Positions 1-9,303 of a stretch of 64,000 nucleotides of DNA are shown here, one piece after another; the stretch's first letter is position 1; every line of letters begins with the position of its first letter. The notes under the pieces are model-generated. The model was not told the DNA's origin. It worked only from the letters and a program-made list of their open reading frames with translations, and did no database searches. This DNA is from Thermothelomyces thermophilus ATCC 42464 (Eukaryota; Ascomycota; Sordariomycetes; Sordariales; Chaetomiaceae): NCBI RefSeq assembly GCF_000226095.1, contig NC_016477.1, positions 1,302,001 to 1,366,000 of the forward strand, written 5' to 3'. The translations under genes were made by a program, and so were the position numbers.

Positions 1-842
1 CGGGACAAATGCAAGACTTTTTTTCCTCACTCGCAAGCGCCATGATACAAACAGAAGGTATAATAAACACAACACATTTTTTACAGCACCGTCCCAGAAC
101 CTGTATGCTCGCTCCATACTCCTTCTTCACGCCCTGCTTTGTAGTGTCTAGGAATATGCGGCAGAATAGAGAATACACGAGTGGTTACATCTTCCAGGGG
201 ATGGAAGTCGGGTTGTTTCGCATCGCACAGTGGGCACGACATGCGCGTGCCCTCGAGGTATAAGGTATACGGCTTGAAAAAAAAAAGGCGACTTTCAAAT
301 GCCGAGGTTAAGGCGACCGTGATGAACTGCAAGATCTGGAGAATGCAGGAGAGAGGACATGGTGTGATCGCCAACAGTCGAGGAGGGTTTTGTCAATCGT
401 CCAAATGCTCGCATGTATCGGACGGAGGTACAAGAATTTGCGTTGACACATTATGTACCTCGGGCTCGTGAGCCGAACGTTTGTTGTTTAGCCTGGCCCA
501 CTCACAGACGGCGCTCGGAAGAAGCGGGAGATTTTTAGAAGAAATGATAAAATGCCTCTTGTCGAAATAGTGATCCCGCCGAATAAGTCTAGGAAATCGT
601 CTCGTCCGCCGTGTTCCCAACCTTCGATGGAGCCGACGGGCGGAAGAAAAAAGCAACTTGTGTCCGTATCCGTATCCTCCACCTTGATATGTTATGCTTC
701 GCAATCTCGTATCCGTGGGCATTCTTGTTCCCCCCCGTTTATGTTTTATGATAATCATCCCACTGCTGACTTCGGCATGTCTTCATCCCCGGTGTAGCGA
801 TTACCTTCCCTCGGCATGGATCGGGACCGGCAACGGTCAGAC
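1..842. other. Intergenic region 3' of tho2
   Basis: No coding region is supported here. The short reading frames on both strands have no recognisable composition or splice continuity. It holds the 3' flank of the leftward tho2 gene, so its 3' UTR probably lies in the right half. An A10 tract near 277-287 and a few C or A runs are the only low-complexity elements. Confidence 0.6.
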
Positions 843-3800
843 CTAACGCCGTTGTCTCTTGTCCTGATGGCTCCCGCTCCCCACTTCTACACCCTCACTC
901 CTGCGCTTCCGCGCCCTATCATCCCCTCCCCGGGGATCGCCACGCTCGTCTCCAGGTCTTGACGACCGCGAGTCTCTCGGGGGCCCATTACTCCGCGAAG
1001 ACCCACCCCGTCCATAATCGTCGCCCCCTCTTCCCCCTTCTCCCCTTCCACCACCACCGGAGCCTCCATCGCCCCTCGGGCCAGGTTCGCCGCGGTGGCT
1101 ACGATGGCTGCTCGACTCGCGCGGCGGGGCGAGATCCCTCCCACCGCCAGGGATCTGTTCTCGGCCACCGCCCGTGGACTCGCGCATCGAACGGCGCGAA
1201 TCTCTGTCGTCGCGGCTGCTGCTGCTAGGCACATTGGATGACCTCCTGTCCCTGTACTCGCGAGAATCTTTGGGTTCCCGCTCCCGATCGGGGGTGCGAT
1301 CCCGGCTGCTGCGCCCAGATGGGCGGGAGCTGCGTTCCGACCGGTGGTGCTCACGACGGCTGCGGTCATGTTCGCTTCGGCTGGACCCATAATCGTCACC
1401 GTTCGCGGGGCCCCGGCCGCTGCTGGTCTCACGGCCACCGCGGGAATCGCTAACGACCTGGATCGGCTCGGGACCGCCGCGCGGGGGGCGGTCGCTAGGC
1501 TCCCGACGAGACGAGTCTCGGAAGGACTCGGCCGGCCGTTCGTGAACCGGCGTGCTGACGGGCGATGCGCCGACCAAGATTTGGGCATCCGAGCCCGCCA
1601 GGTTGGGTCGTGATCGAGACGTTCGCGGGCCCGAGCCTCGAGCATTGTCAGCAGAGGCCTTGTCCAGGGTATTTTGTATGCCACGGAGCTGTCTTCCACC
1701 TGGTCTCATCCGGTCGTTGGCAGCGGCAGGACCGGTGGGTGTTGACGAGAAATCGGCGCTGGGGCCTGACGGCGCAGGTCGCGATCCGGAACCGGGAGTA
1801 GACATTGGCGGTCGGTCAGGCGTGTGTATCGGAGCGCGGGAGTGTATAGCAGGCCCCGGTGGCTGAGTAGCAATCTGGTTCAGACGGTCCGGATGAATGC
1901 CGGACGGCCCCGGTGGCCCGGAAGCTGCAGGAGGAGGAGGAGGAGGAGGCGGTGGGGGCGGGGCAGACGATGCTTGGCTGATCTGGCGCATCCTGTCTGG
2001 GTGCACTCCCACCGTGGGAGGCGTGGATGATGTCGGAGAGCCGATGCCGCTGCCGTTATCGTATGGTCCTCGACGAGGGCGAGATGCCGATGGACCTGTC
2101 GGTGGATGACGCTCCGGAGTCGGCGGACGGATGGGCTCAAGCGGCGGAAACCTGTTGTCGGGACGCATCGGAGGGCCGTTGACCGGGGGGGGTCGGGCCA
2201 CGCTTCGGCCACCCCGGCCCCGGGGGCCTGAAGGCGGTCCTGGGGGCATGTCGACGACGGACTGGATAGGGTTCAACCGGCCGTAATCGGGGTCCTGCTG
2301 GCCGAGTCTTCCGTGATCGTGGTCAGGACGGGATTGGCTAGTGTAAGAATCCCTCGGCCCGGCGTTCCTGTCTTCGCGCTCCATGTTCCGCTCGGCTCGC
2401 AAAGGTGGCGCTGCCGGCTCCATATGGGAGTCCCGAGGAATTTCGGGCCCGGGCGAATGGCGACGGCGGCCATGGCGATCGTCACGGCCGTTGTCCGGCA
2501 AGGGAGGATTGGTCGGTGGGCGATCGGATCGCCTGGGCGAGTCTGCCCGCGGAGGCCGCTCTCGAGGTTGCTCTCTTGGCGAGTGACGACCCGAGGGTTC
2601 TCGCGTGTCGTTGATGAGAGCGGCTCGGGCTGGGTTGATGATCTCCGGCCGCTCACCCTCGATGATCCGTGCGCGCTCTGGGTTGATCGGGGGTCCCTGA
2701 GGAGCGCTCTGTGACGTGGTTGCCGGCGGGGTCGATACGGCGGGTTCCCTTCCAGGTCTCGAGTCGGACCTGCTTGAGCCGTGAGGAGCGCCCCTTTCCC
2801 GTGGCGGCGGACGGCTATCCGGACGGCTATCCGGACGGCTATCTCGGTCAGCTGCCGGCGCATGATCATGTCGACGCGAGGGAGGCTCCGCTCGGCCGCG
2901 ATCAGAAGCTCGGCTAGCGTCACGACCAGTATCGCGGCTAGAGTCCCGCGGCCCGGGTTCGCGTTGTCCAGGATCTGGTCCGCGCCTATCGGAGGATGAG
3001 ATGTCCCGAGAGCGCTCTGGACGCGATCCTTCAGGGGTTCGGTAGTCTCTGCCATCACGGGCACCTTGCGGCTCCCGAGGGTCACGCTGATGTTGGTCTC
3101 GAGGTTCCCGACTGTCCCGATAGTCGCGGGCTTCCCTCGTAGGCAAATCCCTCCTATCCTGGCGAGGCTGACTGAACCTGGGCCCCGATGAATCGTGCCT
3201 GGCGGGAGGTTCTGGTCTGTTGGGAAGTCCGGGCCCCCCAGGGGGGAGAGTTGAAAACCTCGGTGGCTCCTGGCGGGTACCAGATTGCGGTGCTGGGGCA
3301 GGCTTTGGGGTGGACGGTCTTCCGGAAGGGGTGGCCGCTGAGCTCGTCTTTGGCGCCGGAGGGTTCGTCTCCCTTGGCGGTTCCCTGGCTGGTGGCGGTC
3401 GCGGCAAGCTGGACACGTTGCCTCCTGGGGATGCTTGACCGGCTTTACTCTCGTCCACTTCTCCGTCCTCGACCTCGGAGGACTGTGGGGCACGTCCCGC
3501 ATTGGGCTTGAAAGGCGCCGCTGAGCCGCGGAGGGAAGAGTTGGCTGGCATCGTGGGTCCCTTCTCATCTTTGCCATCGCTCTTCTGTGCATGGTTAGCA
3601 CAAGACGATGATTTGAGGCTCACAGCCGAGGTACTTACAGCGCCCGGCCGGAAGGCCTGAACAAGGACCCATTTGGACTTTCTCTTCGCTAGCTCCGAGT
3701 AGGTGGTCTGAGCCGTCACGGACAGATCGACGCGGTGGCCCTGAGCGGACTCGGGAGCATTGGAATTCGCTGACTCGCGGTCCTTGATGGTGTTGAGCTG

Positions 3801-6800
3801 CTCCAAAAACTTCTCGGCCATGAAGTTGATGGCGGGGAAGTAATCGATGACACCCTTCAGGATACTGATGGCATTGCGGATGTGCATCCATTCCATACCG
3901 TTGAGGCATGATCGAAGTGCGGAGTTGAGCTCCTTGTGCCAGCGGAACAGGAGTTCCTTGAAGGCATCGTGCTCGATGAACTCTGTAGGCTTTCCATCCG
4001 CATCGAAGGCCGTGGCAAAGCCGATGTATTCCCTGGTCTTGGTGCCCTGCAGCTCTCTGAGGCCCAGGGCCTCCTTCTCGTAGGCATTCTTATTGCCGTG
4101 CCACTTCGAGAGATCGCCCAGGATGAACTTCAGGAAACGGGCTAGATGCTCGGCCTCACGAACCGTGCAGGTGAAGATTAGGGCGCGCAGGCGGTTGTGA
4201 TTGAACAGGCGGTTGTAGAGCGACATGAGCTGGAAGTTTGACTTGGGGAACTCGTGCAAGAACTTGATCAACCGGAAGCAGTAGTCCGCATCCACGGGGG
4301 AGATCTGCAGGCGCGGTAAGATGCACTCTTCGAGCAGGGCGTCCGACGTTGCGTCAGCATGCGCGATGCCTGCGGGAAACCAACCGCTGGTCTGCCGGCC
4401 GATATGAAGTTTGGTCTTCTGGAACCGCTCTATCCCGTCCTTGGTCTCCTGCAGAAGCCGCTGTTGCTGGTCCATAATCTCCTCCCGTTTCCGTTTCTTG
4501 TTTGCGGCGGAACGAGGGGTGTCCGTCCGGTCAGTCGTCAGTTCTGCTGCCTGGGCTTTGAGCCGCTTGTTTGCGGCCTCGTAGCTGTCCTGAGGCCAGA
4601 CAAGGTTTCCGAGTTGCAGTGACCAGAAGAATACGTAGCATGCAGGAGAGATATATTTCCAGGATTGCTGGGGCAACAGTTTGGGGATCTCCTCGATGAG
4701 CGGAGCAAGCGCGTCGGAAAGCGATTCCGGCAAACGGCTTGGTGTTCTCGAGGCCGAACTGTTGTCACCAGCACCGTCTTTAGTTGCCTCTGTGTTGCTG
4801 GCGTCGCCTGGGGTACCGTCAGCCGCGGCTGTCGCCATGGTGACGTCGCCGTCAACGTCGGTTGTGGGCTTTGTAGCCTGTGACGGACTTTCCTTGGTTG
4901 GAGGGAGAGCCTTCGTGTCCCAGCGGATGGTATTCCGTCGAATCATAAAGGCAAGATTGGCATCGAGGCCGTAATCCCGCATGAGCTGGACAACGTCGGG
5001 GACCAGGCGGTTGAAAGTGTCGGGATCGAGATTGCTGAGGAGCAGGTCGAGGTATCGAGAGAGAACCTTGTGAGAGCCGTCGACGAGGGCAGAGAGGTAC
5101 TTGATGACGGCCTTGTCGTCGGTGATCTTGTAGATCGCATTTTGTCGATACTGCGCAATGTTGATAAGCAACTGGCCGGCGAGGTTCGAGTGCGATAGGG
5201 CCCTCATCAGGCGCTGGGCGCTGCGAGCTGATACTTCCCGCTTATCGCCGAGGCTGATGAGAGTCTGGCGGCGGAGCACCTCTCCACCCGTCATGCCACG
5301 CAGCTGGGCATCTGTGAAATCGAAGGCGGAGACAATGCCTCCCATGGACTCTATCAACTCCTCCAGAATGACCAGATCGGTCGAGTTGCCCCGCAAGAGT
5401 TGGGCGTGGACGTAGCGGAGAATAGGCAGCGGGTCCATGTTGGAATAACGCTGAAAGACCTTGCCGGAGAATCGCGACAGCGCTTGGAGCCATTTGCTGG
5501 TCAGGAGCACCGAGGTTGCCTGGGTACGGCTCCTCTCCTGGCCGGCGAGAGAGCTCAGCACTGACCAGACAAGGACATCGTACCCGAGGTCGGTGAAGTA
5601 CTTGGCGCACTCGACAAAGGCCTCGATCAGGTTGTCGTACGATTCGATCTGCTGCAGCGCAACTTTGCAGACGATGCCAGGCGACTGATACGCCACCTTT
5701 GCGAGTTCCTTGGCCATCTGCATGATGTTACTGTGTGACAGCCGCTTCATCTTGCTGAGGGTGAGCAGCTTGGTGTGCGCGAAGGCTTTCTGTACAGGCT
5801 CGAGTCGCGAGGTCGCACCCTCATACCATTCGGCGTAAACGCCGAAGCGAGATCGGACCGGATACCGCTTGAGGAGGTCCCAGACGCTGTCGACGGCGGA
5901 CGCATTGGCGTCACCTAAGCTCAGAGCTGGCACTAGCACTCGTTTGAGGAAGCCGAGCCAACGCTCAGTGTTGTGGGCGGACGGGTCGTCGCTGAGGCTC
6001 TTGCTGCCGATCCTGGCGAGCTTAGTCACGAGGGAGGCATCCTCGCCGATCTTGACGCCAACGATGTTGAGCAGCGAGTCGGAAAGGGTAAACAGGTCAT
6101 CCACAGTGCGGCAGACCGGGACGTTGTCTGCCCACTCATCCCAGTAAAAGCGGTACGAGATTCCTTCGACATCAGCCTGGTCCGCGTTGGGCCACCTCAG
6201 TGCGCGTTTAACGGGTGGCGTTTTAAGCTTCAAGTGCCCCTTGGGCACGCCTGTCTGGTCGGGATCCAACTGCGGCTTAGGCGGGCACTCGATCGGAGTC
6301 GAAGAAGTTGGACGGGCTTGTTGGTACAAGACGTCGATGGAATGGTGGAGAATGCGATGGAGAAGTGGCACGAGGTCGGGGAATGCCCGTAGGATCCAAT
6401 CATGGCGCCCGATGATGAAGAGTGACTCGGGAATAGCGCCAATGGTAAGGAGACATTTGAGAAGGAGCACCTTTTGGTCGTCGGGGCCGCGCGACTCTGG
6501 CTTCTCCGCTGCTGTTGGGGTCTTATTGTTTTGGTCTTGTTTTGTCGTCGCGGCGTCGCGGCGCGAATTGTTGCTGGGGGGCGGGGGCATGTCGTCTGGG
6601 AGAGCGCCAGCCATCATCAAGGCATTCTGCTCGCCGCCCGGCCGCTTCGCTCTCTCTTTCTCTTCGAGTTCCTTCAGCTTCTGCTCCTTTACCGTCTCCA
6701 TGTCCTCATCAAGCGGCCAGACGTGGTTCCACAAGTCCGTGAGCGAGACGAAGCCGACTTTGATGAGCAGCGATATTAAGTAAAGCAGGTTTGCCGGCAG

Positions 6801-8267
6801 GGTGTCCTCGGGGTCCCTGGCCTCGGAGGTGTAGAATCGCAGCTTGAAACCCAACATTTGAGCGGCGTCTCGGTTCCCGGGAGGTGGCAGCGTCTTCGTA
6901 ATCCTGATCCATTCTTGCTCGATGCTGGACTCCGGACCGGTCCCGGACGCGCCGTCCGCCAGTCGCTCCTCCTCCGATGGAGCCAGTTGTCTCCCGCCCA
7001 GCTCGAAATAGGCGTCGAGCTTGAGCTTGCGTGCTCTCTCCCAGAAAGCAATGTCCCGCTCCAGCCGCTGTTGAGCGAGAAGAGCTTCTTCCTCCTCAGT
7101 GGCGACCCAACCAGGATGCTCGGGCAGAGCCCAGATCGGCAAGCCTCCGACAAATCTGTCGGTTGGTAGGCTAAGTTGGCTTCGTGGCCACCACGAGCTG
7201 ACGCGCAGGAACTTGATGAAGAAGCGGAATTGCTTGATGAGAACGGCGGCGAAGATATCCAGAATTACGTCCAAGACGCGGCCCGGGTGTAGGTCAAAAG
7301 TCCCGATAAGGCTCATAACCTTGTTGAACGTGGTCTGCACAACCTCGGATGTCGGCGGCTCCGCACCACTAATCGTGAACAGCTCGGTGACGAGCTTCGC
7401 GAAGCCCTCGGACTCTTCGCGCAATAGGTTGTAGTTTGCCTGGCGGTACAACAAGTTGGTGGATTGTCGAATACCCATCCGCACGAACGTGTCGCGGATC
7501 AAATCGAGGTGCTGAAGAATCGGCGGATCCAGGACGAGTCGCATGAGCGCTGGAGAAACATTTGAGGCAACCATGAAGTCGCGCAGCTGTGGTTGGAGAG
7601 GACCCGACTCCACGTCCAGGAAGGTAGACACGGTATCCAGGAACAGAATGTGAGGGTCGAATGCCCCATCATTCCGATCCGCCTCTGAGATTTCAGGGCC
7701 TAGTATCTCTCGGACGACGTCGCCGGCATCAGAGCCCTGGAGTCGCCCGTCGGTGACGGAGTGGATGAGTTCCTGGAAGATCATGACGACTTCCGTAAGG
7801 TCTTCGTCTTCCCGTGACTGAACGCCATGGTCGATGATCTCTTGCCGGCCACCCTTCGCCCACCTGCTGACACAATCATCTGTGACAATGCTGTAGTCGT
7901 AAAATGTTTGGACGGGAGAGGCCGGGGCCGCAGAGCTGGCCGGAGTAGCTGGAACCGGCGGCGGCGCTAGTGGTGCCGCGGTTGTTGGAGGTGGCAGCGC
8001 GGCCGAGGAAGATGAGCTCGACGGCCTGGCGGGTGGCGGCGGTGATCTCGGATCGGGACCGTTCAAAGAGGAATTCGCGCTCTGGGACTGGAAAGAACCG
8101 CGACGTTCGCCTCTCCGCGAGTTCCTTCCGCCGCGACCGCCACGGCCTCCATCGAAGCTTCTATCGTGCTGTCCCAATGCTGTATCCGCGGGGCGATGGG
8201 GCGATGGCCGCGAAGAGCCAGCGTCGCTGGGTCCTCGGTCGAGTCTCTTGCGCTTGGGAGGCATCAT
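843..8267 (-). CDS. tho2: THO complex subunit 2 (Tho2/THOC2)
   Basis: Largest subunit of the THO/TREX complex, which couples RNA polymerase II transcription to mRNP packaging and nuclear export and limits R-loops. About 2474 residues if read straight through. The alpha-helical core typical of Tho2 runs from about residue 120 to 1510, with the conserved QSWKYISPACYVFFWSLQ stretch near residue 1205. The last ~900 residues are a low-complexity tail rich in Arg, Asp, Ser, Pro and Gly (many DSRP, RDSR and PPPP runs). Yeast and human proteins are near 1600 residues, so the tail accounts for the extra length, as is usual in filamentous fungi. The first in-frame ATG is at 8267, immediately followed by a second at 8264 (MMPPKRKR). 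Open frame continues to 8543 without an ATG, and a GTAACT donor lies at 8549, so a 5' UTR intron or a missed upstream exon is possible. A 54 nt intron (3585-3638) with GTAAGT, CTAAC and CAG is phase 0 and stop-free; splicing it gives about 2456 residues. Family call is strong; the N terminus is less certain. Confidence 0.9.
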   Translation of the reverse strand: MMPPKRKRLDRGPSDAGSSRPSPHRPADTALGQHDRSFDGGRGGRGGRNSRRGERRGSFQSQSANSSLNGPDPRSPPPPARPSSSSSSAALPPPTTAAPLAPPPVPATPASSAAPASPVQTFYDYSIVTDDCVSRWAKGGRQEIIDHGVQSREDEDLTEVVMIFQELIHSVTDGRLQGSDAGDVVREILGPEISEADRNDGAFDPHILFLDTVSTFLDVESGPLQPQLRDFMVASNVSPALMRLVLDPPILQHLDLIRDTFVRMGIRQSTNLLYRQANYNLLREESEGFAKLVTELFTISGAEPPTSEVVQTTFNKVMSLIGTFDLHPGRVLDVILDIFAAVLIKQFRFFIKFLRVSSWWPRSQLSLPTDRFVGGLPIWALPEHPGWVATEEEEALLAQQRLERDIAFWERARKLKLDAYFELGGRQLAPSEEERLADGASGTGPESSIEQEWIRITKTLPPPGNRDAAQMLGFKLRFYTSEARDPEDTLPANLLYLISLLIKVGFVSLTDLWNHVWPLDEDMETVKEQKLKELEEKERAKRPGGEQNALMMAGALPDDMPPPPSNNSRRDAATTKQDQNNKTPTAAEKPESRGPDDQKVLLLKCLLTIGAIPESLFIIGRHDWILRAFPDLVPLLHRILHHSIDVLYQQARPTSSTPIECPPKPQLDPDQTGVPKGHLKLKTPPVKRALRWPNADQADVEGISYRFYWDEWADNVPVCRTVDDLFTLSDSLLNIVGVKIGEDASLVTKLARIGSKSLSDDPSAHNTERWLGFLKRVLVPALSLGDANASAVDSVWDLLKRYPVRSRFGVYAEWYEGATSRLEPVQKAFAHTKLLTLSKMKRLSHSNIMQMAKELAKVAYQSPGIVCKVALQQIESYDNLIEAFVECAKYFTDLGYDVLVWSVLSSLAGQERSRTQATSVLLTSKWLQALSRFSGKVFQRYSNMDPLPILRYVHAQLLRGNSTDLVILEELIESMGGIVSAFDFTDAQLRGMTGGEVLRRQTLISLGDKREVSARSAQRLMRALSHSNLAGQLLINIAQYRQNAIYKITDDKAVIKYLSALVDGSHKVLSRYLDLLLSNLDPDTFNRLVPDVVQLMRDYGLDANLAFMIRRNTIRWDTKALPPTKESPSQATKPTTDVDGDVTMATAAADGTPGDASNTEATKDGAGDNSSASRTPSRLPESLSDALAPLIEEIPKLLPQQSWKYISPACYVFFWSLQLGNLVWPQDSYEAANKRLKAQAAELTTDRTDTPRSAANKKRKREEIMDQQQRLLQETKDGIERFQKTKLHIGRQTSGWFPAGIAHADATSDALLEECILPRLQISPVDADYCFRLIKFLHEFPKSNFQLMSLYNRLFNHNRLRALIFTCTVREAEHLARFLKFILGDLSKWHGNKNAYEKEALGLRELQGTKTREYIGFATAFDADGKPTEFIEHDAFKELLFRWHKELNSALRSCLNGMEWMHIRNAISILKGVIDYFPAINFMAEKFLEQLNTIKDRESANSNAPESAQGHRVDLSVTAQTTYSELAKRKSKWVLVQAFRPGAVSTSAVSLKSSSCANHAQKSDGKDEKGPTMPANSSLRGSAAPFKPNAGRAPQSSEVEDGEVDESKAGQASPGGNVSSLPRPPPAREPPRETNPPAPKTSSAATPSGRPSTPKPAPAPQSGTRQEPPRFSTLPPGGPGLPNRPEPPARHDSSGPRFSQPRQDRRDLPTREARDYRDSREPRDQHQRDPREPQGARDGRDYRTPEGSRPERSRDISSSDRRGPDPGQREPGPRDSSRDTGRDASRASDRGRAEPPSRRHDHAPAADRDSRPDSRPDSRPPPRERGAPHGSSRSDSRPGREPAVSTPPATTSQSAPQGPPINPERARIIEGERPEIINPARAALINDTREPSGRHSPREQPRERPPRADSPRRSDRPPTNPPLPDNGRDDRHGRRRHSPGPEIPRDSHMEPAAPPLRAERNMEREDRNAGPRDSYTSQSRPDHDHGRLGQQDPDYGRLNPIQSVVDMPPGPPSGPRGRGGRSVARPPPVNGPPMRPDNRFPPLEPIRPPTPERHPPTGPSASRPRRGPYDNGSGIGSPTSSTPPTVGVHPDRMRQISQASSAPPPPPPPPPPPAASGPPGPSGIHPDRLNQIATQPPGPAIHSRAPIHTPDRPPMSTPGSGSRPAPSGPSADFSSTPTGPAAANDRMRPGGRQLRGIQNTLDKASADNARGSGPRTSRSRPNLAGSDAQILVGASPVSTPVHERPAESFRDSSRREPSDRPPRGGPEPIQVVSDSRGGRETSSGRGPANGDDYGSSRSEHDRSRREHHRSERSSRPSGRSSRDRTPDREREPKDSREYRDRRSSNVPSSSSRDDRDSRRSMRESTGGGREQIPGGGRDLAPPRESSSHRSHRGEPGPRGDGGSGGGGRGEGGRGGDDYGRGGSSRSNGPPRDSRSSRPGDERGDPRGGDDRARKRRSEGVEVGSGSHQDKRQRR
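2809..2848. repeat. 12 bp triple repeat in the tho2 tail
   Basis: Three near-perfect tandem copies of a 12 bp unit (GGACGGCTATCC on the plus strand). It encodes a DSRPDSRPDSRP block in the Arg/Asp-rich C-terminal tail of Tho2, so it is in frame and probably arose by repeat slippage. Confidence 0.85.
3585..3638 (-). other. tho2: Intron in tho2, stop-free multiple of three
   Basis: Read on the minus strand this begins GTAAGTACC, contains CTAAC 11 nt before the end, and ends CAG. It is 54 nt long, in phase 0, and has no stop in the gene frame. It would add 18 residues between GA and KSDGKDEKG if retained. The consensus signals argue that it is a real intron. Confidence 0.75.
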
Positions 8268-9106
8268 CAAAAGGGGAATCGCGGAAGTCAGGTCATTTAT
8301 CGAGGGCTCGGCGGTGTCGCCAGGAGTCGACGTCTCCAGGCGATCAATCGAATTCCAGAGATTGCGGAACTTCTTGGCACATACAGTCAGATACCAAATG
8401 CTGTCAGCCGCCGACGATGCGAAGAGAAAACGGGTTTGACAGCTGAGGCAAGAGGGATGCGCGAAGTTGTTGATTTTGGGGGGGAGGGCGCAGGCGAGAA
8501 GGAAAGAAAAAATGCGACCAGAAACAATGGGAGAAAAGGGCAAAGTTACCTATTGAGATTAGATTTCAATGGATTTTGCCGTTCCGCAGCACCGACGAAA
8601 GCTCCGGGTCGGTGTGGGCTGCCCTGTTGGCGATGGTTCTGACGTTCGAAACCCGAGAAACTGCTTTCGCGTCAAATCGCCAAATCGCAGCTCTCCCGCG
8701 TGGTTGCGCCTTAGCGAGCACAGAGCACTGGCGCTGCTAGCCTCATCGGACAAGGCTGCCAAGAGTTTCCCCTACCTTTCAGGCGGCAAGTCGTCGTGAC
8801 TTAGTTGATACGCGTAAAAATGGCCCCAGGTCAAGTCTCTAGTACTTGCATACCTAATAAAGCTGCCGAGCTTGCGGGATCGGTGACCCTACCGGCGCCA
8901 ACGACCCACTTTAATTCCTTCAACGAACGGCCGATTGCCGGCCGCCACGACCAAGACTTTCCTTGTCGGGGCGGCCGCGAGAATGGCGCAATCCGCGCTT
9001 GCGGCTCTAATGCAGATTCCGCCCCAATAATTGAATTGCCGGTGTGACGGATGCAGCGCGGCGTCGAGTTGAATTCTTCCCAGAACGCCTTCAACTGAGT
9101 GTGGTT

Positions 9107-9112
9107 TGACTC
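9107..9112 (+). promoter_or_regulatory. Candidate Gcn4/CPC1 site upstream of met2
   Basis: TGACTC core about 190 bp upstream of the met2 ATG. This is the core bound by the cross-pathway control activators (Gcn4, CPC1, CpcA) upstream of many amino-acid genes, and MET2 is a plausible target. A single 6 bp match is weak evidence, and the bases also overlap a CTCCGTA motif of the kind found elsewhere in the window. Confidence 0.3.
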
Positions 9113-9266
9113 CGTAGGCTATAACTAGCTCCAGGGCAGCCGCTGGGAGACCGTGCTTTTGTGCTTTCCTTGACCGGGATTCCTTCCTTCGATTTCTTCG
9201 ATTGCCCTCTTTCCCCAGCTTTTCTCCCTCGACTCGCCCCTCCATCGTTGGCTCTCGCTCCTTGTC

Positions 9267-9293
9267 TTTTTTTTTTTTTTTTTTTTTTTTTTT
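9267..9293 (+). repeat. T27 homopolymer before met2
   Basis: Twenty-seven uninterrupted T residues ending 10 bp before the met2 ATG. If transcription starts upstream of it, the mRNA leader contains a long U tract next to the start codon; otherwise it is a poly(dT) promoter element. Confidence 0.95.
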
Positions 9294-9303
9294 CAACCCC
9301 GCC

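Larger units (their letters stand above)
8268..9303. other. Divergent intergenic region tho2 / met2
   Basis: About 1 kb shared 5' flank of tho2 (leftward) and met2 (rightward), with no supported gene. The left part carries an ATG-less frame continuous with tho2, which may be leader sequence. The right part carries a TGACTC element (9107-9112) and a T27 tract (9267-9293) just before the met2 start. Confidence 0.6.

Noticed and set aside
2273-3601. 442-codon frame antisense-frame to the tho2 tail
   Set aside because: Same strand but shifted frame over the RS/RD-rich tail; it is explained by biased codon use of tho2.
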